From Verticillium longisporum (taxonomy: Eukaryota > Ascomycota > Sordariomycetes > Glomerellales > Plectosphaerellaceae), in NCBI GenBank assembly GCA_019188255.1, contig JAETXT010000010.1, positions 434,001-498,000 on the forward strand: DNA of 64,000 bases, given 5' to 3'. The notes under the pieces were generated by a model. It had not been told where the DNA came from. It saw only the letters and a list, made by a program, of their open reading frames with translations, and ran no database searches. A program made the translations under genes and the position numbers. Below are positions 22,950 to 34,935 of the stretch, piece after piece (the first letter of the stretch is position 1; every line of letters starts with the position of its first letter).

Positions 22950-24712
22950 TCAGTAACGTTCGAGCAGACCTCCTTCCCACACTCCCGGGTCACTGCCAGT
23001 CGGGTGCTCGTGTTCGCAGGACTGATGCTGCCAGATGTGTAGGTCCATCCACTCACTGTTGTGTGGGCCGCGTTTCGTGCCATATGCACCTTGAATTCGG
23101 CCAACCTCCTCAAAGCGGAAGGCGTTGAGCCACTTGCGAATAAAGGTGAGTTCCGGATCCTTCTCATCACGGAAGATCCCCTCAATGATGATACCTGGTC
23201 AAATTGTGTCAGCATGTATTGCTGTGATTGATACCTTGGGGGACGACACTCACGCTGGGGGACCATTCGGCTGCGACTGGTGGGATTGTCATACGGCTTC
23301 ATTCCGGAAGCATTGTCCTAGTCGTGCTTTGTAGTGTCCGGAATGTGCGAGCGTGACATATGTGTAAGGATTCGATCCAACAGGGCACTTCCCACATTTT
23401 TACGCCGGTAGTCGTGGTGGGTGTACACATGAAGCCTGACGCTCTGTTGACCAACATGGCCGCCCTTGCCGAACCCAACCTTGAGGGTCTCGCAGAAGGC
23501 AAAACCAATTACGAGCGGTGGCTGTGGAACAGGCTTTTGAGGCATTTGCATGAAGGTTTCCCAGGCAGATTTGCTGGGCCAGACGGATGGGTCAGTCAGG
23601 TCAGGCGACTGGCGCATGGCGACAATGAAAGGAAGACACTGTGTGCGACAGCTGTTACCGATGGCATTCAGGTCATTCTCCGACACTAATTCGCTGTCAA
23701 GAGCACGGTGGCCTTTCTTGATCTCCCTGTTGTAGATATCGATGATCCCAGGGACATCGTTCGGTTTGGCTGGTCGAAGTACGCAATCAACCGCAACCTC
23801 ACGTTGCGGAACTGGCTGTATGTTTGACTCGCAACCATGGAAAGAAACAGGTGTAGCCTGTTTTTGCTGCATCAGAGCTGCGTCTCTTTCGCGGATCATG
23901 ATCTTGCTCTTGATATGGTAGTTGCTCGTCCAACGATCCGCATGCTTTTTGTGGTCAGGCCTGAGGGTTTCGGGGTTGCGAGTCGACTCGGGCTGCTCCA
24001 CACGAGCCATCAGAGTTCCAGTATCGGTGTTGATGGGGTGCTCGGAGTGCTCTTCAATGTCGCTGTCGCCCAGAAAGTCTGCTCTGATGTCCTCTGGAAC
24101 TTGCAATAGCCAGGCGTTGATGAAGCGTGAGTTGTAGCTTTGGCACATGAAATGCGCATCTTCATCACCCTCACCCATCCAGGGATCCTTATGAATGACG
24201 CCCTCGATAGCTTCTAGCTTGTGAGGCGGACCTATCTCATTCCGGACGTCGCAGCTTCGGTCAATGTTGATAGTGTTCTTGAAGGCAAGGTTCTCGGCAA
24301 GAGGAGCGCCGGTACGTAGGACTTGATCGTCTTGCGTGTCTGGACTACCGCCATCTCCAGCGCTGCTGAGACGAAAGGAAATTTCCGTTTTGTTCTCTTT
24401 GTCCTTTGCAGCCATATCCTGAGCAATTACGCGACGTGTGACAGGGGCAAGAGCGAGGTTCTGCGAGGTCAGACGAAGAGGACGCGAAGAAGTGTCTGTC
24501 AGGGAGAGCGATTCAAGATTGAGAGGGATCGCTCCTTTGACCTGGTACAGAGATGCATGGCCGGGCGGTAGGGGGCTCACGCGCGGTTGACAGTTGTTGG
24601 TGACCATCAAGATGGAGTCGACGGGGTGGCGGCCCGGAGGATGACGATTTCTAGTAGGAAGCTTGACAGCATCAGACATCCACTTGCTATCCTTCCCGTC
24701 GTCTCGTTCCAT
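22950..24712 (-). pseudogene. GNAT-family N-acetyltransferase with an in-frame stop
   Basis: Exons 24712-23254 and 23194-22950 (59-bp intron, GTGAGT donor) read 567 codons in one frame, interrupted only by TAG at 23318-23320 (codon 465). A disordered N-terminal half is followed by an acetyltransferase fold: 'VLRPAKPNDVPGIIDIYN', then 'VIGFAFCETLKVGF', then 'HVYTHHDYRRKNVGSALLDR', whose R-x-x-N-x-G-x-A matches the acetyl-CoA loop. Beyond the stop the frame continues convincingly with 'DNASGMKPYDNPTSRSR' and, after the intron, 'GIFRDEKDPELTFIRKW' and 'YGTKRGPHNSEWMDLHIW'. The stop would be a TGG-to-TAG change, a C/T transition in RIP context, or a base-call error. The substrate is unknown. The start could also be the ATG at 24679. 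Confidence 0.75.
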
Positions 24713-25509
24713 TGCTTGAACAGACCAACGTCGTGGTGTTGACAGGAATTGGGGGCCTCGAGCTGGCAAGTGTCGACGTAGGCCGTCTTGGTCAGAAGAG
24801 AGAGCAAGAGAGAGTCAAAGTCGTAAAAGTCTTGAATCCTTGTCGACAGACAGCCTCATGAGGAGCTGAGGCGGGATGCTTGTTGCTGTTGCTTTTGCGG
24901 TAGGTGTTGGGAAAGGTTACGAATTAAATCTCTGGACCGAGTACGGGTTGCAGCGGGGGTTGTTGGAAGGAGCCAAGGCTAGGTGCCTTCCTCTGACGCG
25001 CGATCCCAGATAGTACAGTGTGTTCTTGCCAGAAGTCCCCCTAAGTTACAGGGTGATATAGCCTCAAGATTTGACCATCAGATTTACGGTTGACAGTGAA
25101 CATGTCAAAAACTTCTAGTGTATGCATCATTGGCAATCAGGCAAGACGCCACATGGCACTCCATGTAGTCGGGAAACGGTTGGGGAAATGGTGCGCCCTT
25201 CATTATACGACTTCATCATACATCTAGTACAATATAGATTCATCGATGTCAAGAAAATAAGACGAACCTCAATAACAGCACGCGAGAAACATTGCCAGTA
25301 GCCTGTGACCCTGAAAAGGGGCTCTTACCGAGTCACCGATTCTTCACCGAAAACCAGCAGTCCCACCGACTGCTGCAAATCACGTGCGGAGTCTGCGATA
25401 CCACTGCATTCGACTGGCACACTCTCTCATCAGATACAACGACCACCCTGGTAACCAGTAAAGCGTCCGAGTCTCAGGCTCGAGTCGCCTTTGACAACAT
25501 TTGCCGACA
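24713..25509. other. Divergent promoter region of the GNAT gene and ARL2
   Basis: No coding sequence is supported. It must carry both promoters. A short AT-richer stretch lies near 25200-25260. Confidence 0.45.
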
Positions 25510-26308
25510 ATGTTGTCAATTCTCCGGAAAGCCCGGCTGAAGGACAAGGAGATGAGGATCCTGATGCTGTGAGTACAGACGCAGGATCAGTGAGACTCGC
25601 TGACAAAGATGCGCGGCCAGGGGCCTGGACAACGCAGGCAAGACGACGATTGTGAAGAAGATCATGGGCGAGGACGTCAATACGGTGAGCCCCACGCTGG
25701 GCTTCATCATCAAAACGATCGATTACGAAGGGTCAGTGGTCTGCTGCCTCTGACAAGGACGTTGCTGACGAGTGTAAAGATACAAACTCAACATCTGTAT
25801 GCGCCAGCCTTTGCTTGTACTACTTGGTGCCTCCACTGACCATCACAGGGGATGTCGGAGGACAGAAGACGCTGCGGTCATACTGGCGCAACTATTTTGA
25901 AAAGACCGATGCCCTCATCTGGGTTGTCGATGCCACGGACCGACTGAGGATTGAAGATTGCCGAGAGGAGCTTCACGGTCTTCTACAGGAAGAGGTCAGG
26001 CACCCCGGTATACATGCAAACCATGTTCACTGACACGAACAGCGCCTTTCCGGAGCGAGCCTCCTCGTCTTTGCGAACAAGACTGATGTCGGCGGGTGCA
26101 TGAATGAACGAGAGATTCTTGAGGTATGTTGCCATGTGACCGACAAGTGATCGAACGAGTCTTGACAAGTTTCAAGGGCCTTCAGTTGGAATCGATACGA
26201 ACGCATCGGTGGAACGTCCTTCGATGTAGTGCCATGACAGGGACGAATCTGAAAGAGGGCCTGGCATGGGTAGTGGACGATGCGAAGAAGCGGCTGTTTC
26301 TCTACTGA
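25510..26308 (+). CDS. ARL2: ARL2-type ARF-like GTPase
   Basis: Arl2 (Alp41 in fission yeast, Cin4 in budding yeast) works with the tubulin-folding cofactors. Six exons (25510-25568, 25621-25731, 25780-25796, 25849-25994, 26043-26123, 26177-26308) join in frame to 181 residues. One exon is only 17 nt. Motifs: N-terminus '[18 protein letters not shown]', lacking the Gly2 myristoylation site of ARFs, as is usual for Arl2 orthologues in fungi; P-loop '[10 protein letters not shown]'; '[11 protein letters not shown]' effector loop; '[18 protein letters not shown]'; 'NKTD'; and 'CSAMTG'. The '[18 protein letters not shown]' stretch is diagnostic of ARL2 rather than ARF1 or ARL3. The frame is intact. 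Confidence 0.93.
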
Positions 26309-27161
26309 GGCACACTGCTGTACGAAATCTCGGTGGAGATAGGTACCTACCTTACCACAGAGGGGAACATGGACCCCCGAGGCAGGCAGCGAGTGGGGTT
26401 GATGGAGTCGTCGTGGGTGTCAAGAACATCGATGGGGTGACCGACTAGAGCTGCGCGATAAAGGAATTACAGAGCGAAGGCTGACAGCCAAACAAAACAA
26501 GACAAAACAAAACAAGACAAGACAAACTCACGAAGAAACCATAATTCACTAGATTTTGAGTTCGGATCGGCTCAAGCCAATCTAGAGCCCATTCACTAGA
26601 CAAGATCATGATAACAGCGTGCCTAACGCCGTGCATGTGTGACTGCTGTGTCGAGGACCCCGAGGAGTACCTCATAGGTGAGGTACCTTAGGTAAGGTAC
26701 CTAGGTAGGTACTGCGTGGAGAGCCGCAGGCGCTGGAACAAAGACTGAGGCGCTATCCACTCACTGTAAAGCTGCTGAGAGGCCCCACCCATTGTAGCGT
26801 TGTAGCGTCTCAGCTCACGGAGGTGGAGGTCAACGGCCTGTGGGTGGGCTCATGTTGTCGCCAAGGGAAAGCAAGACAAGGGCCCGGCTTAGGCAGAACA
26901 TCAACAAATGACGACGATCTCGCATCCTCCCACCGAACCACTAGTCATTGGCGTCCAGCCAGGCAAGCCAGGTACTACAAGCATCGAAAAACACGAGCTA
27001 TCCCTAGACGGGCCATCTCCATCGCTGTCATCGCCATTGCCATTGTCCATTGCTATCGTCAGCGCCTTGTCACGACATCTATCACCGTCGACCGAGAGAA
27101 CAGCCCTCAACACCCCCGCTGCGTCCAATGCTCCCAACCTAGGGGTTTGCCACCAGTAGCC
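26309..27161. other. Intergenic with two simple repeats and an AGGTAC cluster
   Basis: An imperfect ACAAA/AGACA pentanucleotide tract lies at about 26488-26527. At 26666-26712 there is a dense palindromic cluster of GAGGTACC, TTAGGTAAGGTACC and TAGGTAGGTAC. The rest is the leader of the next gene. I see no additional gene. Confidence 0.55.
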
Positions 27162-30100
27162 ATGGACGACGTTTCCAAGTTTTTGCAGGATGTCAAGGAG
27201 ATGAACGCGCGACGCACAGAGGAGGATGATGCGCGACAGAGAGAGCTTGACGAGAAGATCCAGCAAGAGAAACGAGAACGCCAGGCTCGCCGCGCCGGTA
27301 TGTTTCTTCCCCCTCTTCTTTTTTCCTCTGACCCATCCGTGACCCATCCATTGCCTTCGACCACGCATCCTGTCCACATGGAAACGCTTTGGCGTCGTTT
27401 CGCTCGTTGAGTCCCAGCTCCATCCTGGCTGCACGCCACGTTAGTGTGGACAACAACAAGCAAAACCCAATTCAACAATCAGCGAGCGTACAACCCAGAT
27501 GCGTTTCCCTGGCTACCCTTTCCGATGGGGACCGACGCCTAGAGTCAGAGCCAGAGCCAGAGCCAGAGCCAGAGCTTCAATTTCTATTTTGCTGCCCAGT
27601 GTCCCTTCCTTGACTTGACTGACGGCTCGCATCGACAGAACGCGCACGATCCATTTCTCCCCAAAAGTCATCTCCCGCCAATACCCCACCACCCTCTTCG
27701 CATCGTAACAGCACCACCTCACGACTCGCTGACGGGCCCCGTTTGACTCCTGCAACCGAAAACACCGGCAGTCCGCAATCGCGTGCAGCCGTCACCTCGC
27801 CCGAGCTTGAAACCACAGCTACAGACGCTGCAGCCCAGGAGAACGCCTCGCCCGCCGAAACCGACGAGCAAAATTCCGGCATGAACTCTCCTTCCTCACC
27901 CTCCGGCATTGGCGGCCCGAGGCCGCTGTCATGGCAGAGGCGCCCGAACTCGCAGGCCGGAGAAAAGCCAAAGACGAGGCCGCTGTCCATGTTCGCTGCC
28001 CAGAACGCTGCCAGAACATCCTCCACGGCCCCATCCGAGCAAGCACCCGCTTCAGCAACTGAGCAGACTCTTACCAAGGACCAGATTGCCCAGGCTCTTG
28101 GTTCCAGGGATCCGACATGGTTCCGACAGACGGCCGACCGTGGTCTCGGCTCTGCCGCCTATCGTAAAAATCAGGTTGAGGATCAAGAGACGCTCGATAT
28201 GTCTTCCCTGCGCGCACAACTGCCAGGTATGGAACGCAAGACCTCGGCCGGCGAGTCGCAGGTCCCGCCGCCGCAGCCCAAGTTCCAGGATACTCTGGCC
28301 GAAGACCGTGCGACTGCCTCCCCTCTTCGCCTCTCCAGCGCCCAACGACTAGACCCGCCTGCCGAGGCATCTCCCGAAGAGGAACTTGCGCCAGGCCGCC
28401 GAGCATCTGCTATGGTCACAGGCTCCGGACGGTCTTCGCCCACGAGGCCTGCATCGCCGACAAAGGGCATGGGAGGTTTTGTACAGAGTGCCATGATGAA
28501 GAGGTCCGACAGTGTCAAGAGATGGAGCGTGACATCGCCCCCAGGCCTTGCTCGCGTTGATACCGTGGCTTCCCATCGGACCGGCGAACGTTCCGCCCAC
28601 TCGCGATCCAGGTCGCGCCCGACAAGCATGTTCCGTGAACGCTCAAACACTACCCACGAGACGTCCCCGACCCGATCGCCTTCACGATCTGAAGCGATAG
28701 AGAGCGAAGCCGACCAGAGCGAGACGCCAAAAGCCAAAACTGCAGAGCCCTCTCCCATAGTCCCACCCATCGACACAGATGTCAAGGAGCAAGAGGAAGT
28801 GACACCGCCCTCGAGCCCGTCCAAGACGATGGACCCCCGGCGATGGAGCCCGACAAAGGCTAGTTGGCTTGAGACAGCCCTGAACAAGCCTGAATCACCA
28901 AAACCCAAGCCTTCGCCAGCGGCTACAAACCAGCCTGCATGGATGGTCGAGCTGAACAAGGCGAAAGCGCAAAAGTCTGGCAACCCGAATGCTGAAACGG
29001 GAAGGAGCGGCTCCATCTCGTCCAAGCACGCGGTCAACATTGGTGGACTTATGCGGTCTACGCCAATGGGGTCTGCCGTGAAGCCTTCGACAGCTGGCCT
29101 CGGAGGCATATACTCTCCACCAACACCCACCACCCGCTCAGGCTTTGCGGCTGTCGGAGCCGGCAGTCTTCGCGGCAATTTACACAAGCCGAACCTGAGC
29201 AGCGACAAGACGGAGCTGGAGACAAGTCCCGTGGAAGGTGACGCACCCACCACCCGCTCCTCCGTCATCAGCCCGTCCTCAGTGACAGGCAAAACGCGAC
29301 CCGCCACACCACCGAAAAAGGATTTCCGCGCGAATCTCAAGCCGCGACAAGCATCGGGAGATGCCAGTGCTCAAGTCGAGTCGAATAACGAACTGAAGAA
29401 CGTGTTCGGCAACCTGCGACGAACCAAGACACAAAACTATGTCGCCCCAGATGAATTGAAGGGCAACATCCTGCGCGGTAAAGCAGCCCTCAACGCCACT
29501 GGTGGGCCGAAGCCGAGTGAGCGCAAGGATGAGTTCAAGGATGCCATTTTGAAAAAGAAGGAAGACTTCAAAAAGGCCCAAGACGAAGGCAAGGGTGTCG
29601 AACGTGCTTCTGCGCCGCCTATCGAGGAACCGATCCCCGAGGGTATTGCTAGGCGCAGAGCGCTCAGTAGGTCCACGTCTGGGAAAGCCGATACCACGTC
29701 CGGCTATGGCATAGAAACATCGTTGAATAAGTCGGCGAATGGACCGAGGCCACTGAGTTCTTTGTCAAAGAGGGACTCCGCTGAGTCTATGTCGACGACA
29801 AAGACGGCTGCTGAACCTGTCATGCCTGAGCTACACAAGGAGACCAGCGCTCCCGCACGTCTCCAGAATCGCCCTAGTGCTGGCGGTCTCGCGGGACGCT
29901 TCAACCAGAACCTAGCGGGTCTCTTGGCCCGCGGCCCTCCACCCATGGCTGCGAACAGCAGCAAGAGCGCCGACGACTCTGACTCCGGCGCACCCTCTGC
30001 ACCTGTTGCAGAGCCCTCAGCACCTGGGCCTCAGCTCACGCACATGACTAAGGGTCGTGCTCGTGGACCCAAGAGGAAGGCGCCGACGTCTGCGCAGCCA

Positions 30101-32133
30101 CCGGCCGCGGCAAAGACCGTGGAGCCGGCCCCTAAGGAGAACATGCCGTTCAAGCCGGCAGTGTCACCCAAGAAGACGGTCCCGGCGGTAGAGGCAACTC
30201 AAAGACCCCGCTCGCCCCCAATGCCCAGCTCGCCATCATCCTCGTTGCCTCAGACTATCCAGGCGCAGGTCGCTGCGAAGGCCGCCATCAAGATCAAGCC
30301 CTCTCCTGTGCAGCCTCCTCAGAAGCCAACACCAACAGAGGACCCATCAGTTGCCGACGTGTCTCAAAAGCCACCGTCACCGCCCGTGACTAAGGCGAAG
30401 CCTGTGGCCACGACCCCCTTTGGCAGCCTGCGTCGCACGCCGTCCCCGACAAAGCAGATGGAGGAAGAGCCGGTTGCAGCCCCGGCCTCTTCACCACGCA
30501 AGCTGGACATGAAGCGAATGTCGAGATTCTTTGATGATCCAAATGCCGCAAAGCCTGCTGCCGAGAGCCCGAAGCACGAAGTGGTCAGGCCGGAAGGTAT
30601 TGGCAGGCAGCTCCCCAAGCCTGAAAGCCCACGCAGGGACCTTCCGAACCCTTCAACCCCGTCGCGCGACCTCCCAAAGCCGCCCAATATTGGCCAAACA
30701 TCCAGGTCTCAGAGCCCCCGGGAACTTCCCCGACCTCAAAGCATCAATAGAGAGCTGCCAAAGCCCGAAAGTCCTCGAGATCTGCCGCGCCCTCTCAGCA
30801 TCAACAAGCCAGAGAGCCCTCTGAAGGGGCAGTTCCGTAAGGAGAGCCAGCCTGGCACGCCCCTTCGCTCGCCTGTCAAACAGGCTAACGAGGTGACGAC
30901 AATGCTCGATGAGTTCTTCGGCACGTCCCGACCCCAGCGTGAATACCGCATCGACACTGCCGATATCTTGATGAACCGGCCGCAAGTTCCTAGGGTCCGC
31001 ACTGCAGGAGCCCAGCTTTTCCAGCTGTTTGGGGATGGCAAAAAATGCCTGTTCCCATGCACAACGAACGTGTCCTCTTCGAGCAAGAGATGTACATATG
31101 CCCCCATGAGTTCACCGACAGTGCCGGAAAGAAGGCCTTTGAAGTTTACTTCTGGGCAGGCGACGAAGTGCCGGCTTCTACCCTCGAAGATGCGCAGCTC
31201 TTTGCAGGCCGCGAGGCAAGGGCATTGGGGGGTAAACTTGTCAAGCTCCAGCAGGGCAAGGAGACGGCCGAATTCCTCCAAGCCTTGGGCGGCATTGTAA
31301 TTACGCGCCGTGGCTCGAGCAACAAATTCGATATGCTGGCGCCGAGCATCCTTTGCGGTCGCCGCCACCTTGGTCAGGTGGCTTTTGACGAGGTCGACTT
31401 TGCACCGGCGAACCTCTGCGCAGGCTTCGCGTACCTCATTACGCAACAGGGCAAATGCTACCTCTGGAAGGGCAAGGGCAGCAACGTCGATGAGCTCAGC
31501 TGCGCTCGTCTGATAGGTATGGACTTGACGTTGACAGGAGAGCTGATCGAGGTGGACGATGGCGGCGAGCCGGCCACTTTCTGGGATGTATTCGGCGGCA
31601 GCGGCAGTGGCGCGAAGCCCCACTCGGCGGACCACTGGCGGCTGAAGCCAAACTACGAAAAGTACTGCGGCCGTCTGTTTTGCTCCGACGCCGCGTCCAG
31701 GCAACAGGTAAGCTTCATTCTGCCCCCTCTGTCATGTGTTTCCTCAAGGAGCCGCGCTGACGCACATGGCCAGATCTCCGAAATCTGCCCGTTCAGCCAG
31801 GCGGACCTCAAGCCGAGCTCCGTCTACATCTTGGACGCCTTCTTCGAGATGTACATCATCGTCGGCCGCGCCGCGCAGGCCGAGTACCTCTCCTTCCGCA
31901 ACGCCCTCGACTTTGCGCAGGAGTACGCCATCCTCGCCTCGGGCATGGAAGACCGCCCCTTTGTGCCCATCTCGACCGTCGTCCTCGAGGGCATCCCGCG
32001 CGACCTGAAGAGGGTCTTCCGCAAGTGGACCGACGACGGAAGCCCGACCGTCATGCCGCAGGCCGGCCTGAAGAGGGGCCGCAGCCTGAGGATCGTGCCG
32101 CTCACGCAGGCGCTGCAGGCGCTGAGCGAGTGA
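27162..32133 (+). CDS. DUF4045 / gelsolin-repeat protein (one frame break)
   Basis: A large fungal actin-related protein of about 1521 residues. Exons are 27162-27297, 27639-31707 and 31774-32133. The N-terminus 'MDDVSKFLQDVKEMNARR', running as a charged helix into 'ERARSISP', is the DUF4045 signature. About 1000 disordered Ser/Pro/Lys-rich residues follow, with 'LPKPESPRDLPRP'-type repeats near the end. The last 380 residues hold gelsolin/villin-type folds: 'LFQLFGDGK', 'VYFWAGDEVPASTLEDAQLF', 'CYLWKGKGSN', 'YILDAFFEMYIIVGR'. The frame breaks at the six-A run 31040-31045. One extra A restores 'GDGKKMPVPMHNERVLF'. Intron 2 is 66 nt, phase 0 and free of stops, so retaining it would only insert 22 residues. 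Actin severing or capping is inferred from the domain, not shown. Confidence 0.87.
27546..27575 (+). repeat. (CAGAGC)5 microsatellite in intron 1
   Basis: Five perfect hexamers lie inside the 341-bp first intron of the DUF4045 gene. Length variation there would not alter the protein. Confidence 0.9.
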
Positions 32134-32894
32134 GCGTGCGGGCCGCCCTGCGCGACGAAGGGTGGCCGCGGCTGGCTGCACGTTATGACATGGAGTTTAA
32201 GAGGACACAAACCAGAGAGAGAGAGAGAGAGGTGACCAGGGAGGAAACCAAAAAGCGTTGCAAGACATGTTTCGGCGGCGAGGCGTGGGCGTTTTCGGGC
32301 GGGGTTGGCTGTTGTGGCATTTTCCGTATATATTGTTGTAATACAATGTATATCCTGTTCGCCCTCTGTTTTGATCGAGTCGTAACGGTTGCTTGCAATG
32401 GCGGCATCGGCTACCTGACCTGCGCTAGAAAGAAAGTCCTCTTTGCAAGAGCTTGCTTGCTTGGAGCGTCGCCTAGTTGGAGATACTTGGTGTCCACAAC
32501 AGGCGCAAGCGATGACAGCCACCCCCTCACGACACAGACGCTTCTTTCGCATCGTCAATTACTATGACCATAGTGGACATCAGACTTGACGGCATCACGG
32601 GAAGCAGGGTGCAAAGAACGTTCACATCGTCAACATTCATCCAGAGTCATCAAGGAATATATACCAGACTTCCAGCTCCGGCCGAGCTACCATCCAGTCA
32701 TCAAGAAGATGCCAAACCGAAATCTCCAAACCGGATCAGACCAAAACACCAAGCGCCCGCTCGTCCCAAGAACGAGGCTACGTGACCCGTATATGCACCC
32801 AGATGGGTATCCTGAAACAGAGAAAGAAGCGAAAGAACCCATACGATACCAAGCTCAACTTGAACGGTGACTTGAAGCGAAAAGGCAGGCAGAA
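32134..32894. other. Convergent intergenic region with GA tract
   Basis: It lies between the 3' ends of the DUF4045 gene and the phosphodiesterase gene. A GA dinucleotide tract sits at about 32213-32231. No gene is supported. Confidence 0.5.
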
Positions 32895-34935
32895 TCAAAC
32901 AATAATGCTCTGCCCTGGCGCCGAAACAATAAACTCCACGCCGAGCCGAGCCTCCTCCTCATGCGCGAGCAGCTCGCCCAAGATCTTGGCGCCAGGGTCG
33001 ACGCCATCCAGCTTGTCCTTGACATGGACAATGACGACCTTGAGCCCCTCGAGTGGTCTGGTGTCGAATGCAAAAGTAGGCAGCTCACCGTCCAATGGCG
33101 TATCCAGGTCCCGCAGCGACAGCTCGGCCGTGGGGGTCGCGAGATGGGGTGTCTCGATTCCCGGTGGCGGCTCATCAAGCCGACTGCGTACCGTCTTGGG
33201 GCTCACTGGATCGCCAGTACTACCACCTGTCCGCCGGCGCGAGAGTCCTGATACAGCCTCGCTGTTCCCCGCTTCCGCTTCTTAGCAGTACGGGCGTCGA
33301 GCTCAATAGAGGCACGCGCAACGTCAACTTCGCCGGCCAGAGTGCGCAGCTCGTCTATAATGAAGCTCGGCTTAAGATGCCCAAACATGCGATCTGACGC
33401 TTGGCCATCGTCATAGCTGCATTCGATAAGCAGGGCGCGCAGAGAGCGTCGAGCGATCTTTGGAGCGGCTTCCTGCCATATACCCAGATTTCGTGGACAC
33501 GACGAAAGGGCGTCAGGCTCGACATCACCAAATATGAGAACCTCGGATCCCGTAGCAACATCGCGCAGGAAATACGCAGTTGAGTCATAGACGGAAGCAG
33601 TATGAGCATGGTCGTTGTATGAGGCTGGCGGGAGTTGCGAGTGCTGAGAGTGTTGCTGAATGGGAAAGGAGGCGCGAGGGCCAGGTGTTGGGGGGAGTGT
33701 GGCGGTTGGGTGATGGAAGGATCGCTGTGAGAAGTGATGGTGTAGTTGTTGCTGCTGGACGTGAACAGGCGCCGCTGCCATGGAGGAGGCATCGAAGGAT
33801 GAGTAGCGCACAGGCGTGCCGCTGGTTGACGACTGCGAATTGCGGTGTGGGGAGATTCGATGGGACGTCCGTGTGATATGGAGCAGGCTTTGACGGCAAT
33901 ACCCTCGGCGATTTCGAGATAGCCACGAGCATCGCCTTCTCCAACGGCCGGACTGCCACCGTCAACAAGTCGAGTGTAGGTGACGAGGCCGGCGCCGTCA
34001 TTCTCGTCGGAGAGGTTCGGCCAGATGACATTGTTGAAGATGTGATTTTTGAAAGCCTCAATCGTCGCTGGTAGTCCGGCTAGGCGCTTCGGACGAGGAC
34101 CGCCGGGCAGGCCAGCCGTATTGACGACAAATCCAGCTATGTGATCAAGATGAGGATGCGTGATGAGGTAGGTGTCGACAAGGGACCGAGCGATGTGAGC
34201 TGCGTTCGCGGCAGGGGACGCGGTGTGTACCTCAATGCCCGCGAACGGGCCACTCTCGAGGATATGCGGCATCTTGAGTTGCGCCATGTTCTGCGGCTGT
34301 GTTTGCTGGAGAATGTTGGAGATGGCGGCGAGGTGAACGCCTGCGTCGACGGCGACCATGGATGACCTTTGCCATCCCGTGGCAAGGGCGCGGACGAGAA
34401 AGGCCGTAGTATTACTTTCCAAGGGCCCGCCACCGGAGCCCTGCAGATGTCAGTACGGTGTTGAAGAGGAGCAAGAAGAAAAAATACAGAGGGCATGTGC
34501 AGCGTTTCGCGTTGGCAAGACAGGGATGCAGGTATGAAGAGAGCAGCAGTGGTCGAGCCGTCACATGTCATCTCCTTGCTGGGAAGAGACTCAGGATGAG
34601 GGTTGACCAGAGCGAATGCATGAGCTTGTTCACCGCGAGGAAGATTGCACTTGCGATGGCAAACGCCGTGTCGCACAGCGCATCGCATTCTGGGCAGGTC
34701 AAGTGCAGCGTGGTCGACAATGGGCCCTCTTTTGCGACAGACGCTGCGCTTGTCTGGGGGAGCGCAGAAGGGGCTCCAAACGGGAAGAGGGCATCTCGGC
34801 GGTTGCGGCGCTTACCAGAATAATAACCTGCAATGCCGGCGCATGTGCATGCGCAGGTGCTGAAGTGGTGGTCGCATCGTCCTGCTGCATTTCGGCAGCA
34901 GGAGGTTCAGCATCCCCATTCTCGACACGTCCCAT
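32895..34935 (-). CDS. PDE1: Class-II (low-affinity) 3',5'-cAMP phosphodiesterase, PDE1 type (two frame breaks)
   Basis: It hydrolyses cAMP to AMP and so limits PKA signalling. Exons 34935-34816 and 34440-32895, split by a 375-bp intron, give about 555 residues. The start is followed by a short polar leader, then 'LQVIILGSGGGPLESNTTAF' across the splice site. The class-II metal signature is 'THPHLDHIAGF'. Later blocks are 'DSTAYFLRDVATGSEVLIFG', 'PKIARRSLRALLIECSYDD' and the C-terminal 'LKVVIVHVKDKLDG'. Two breaks each need one base. One lies in 33849-33865, best the four-base run 33849-33852. The other is in the run 33267-33270, where one base restores 'KRKRGNSEAVSG' and joins the last 100 residues. 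Between the catalytic half and the C-terminal half is a His/Gln/Pro-rich insert. Confidence 0.88.
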
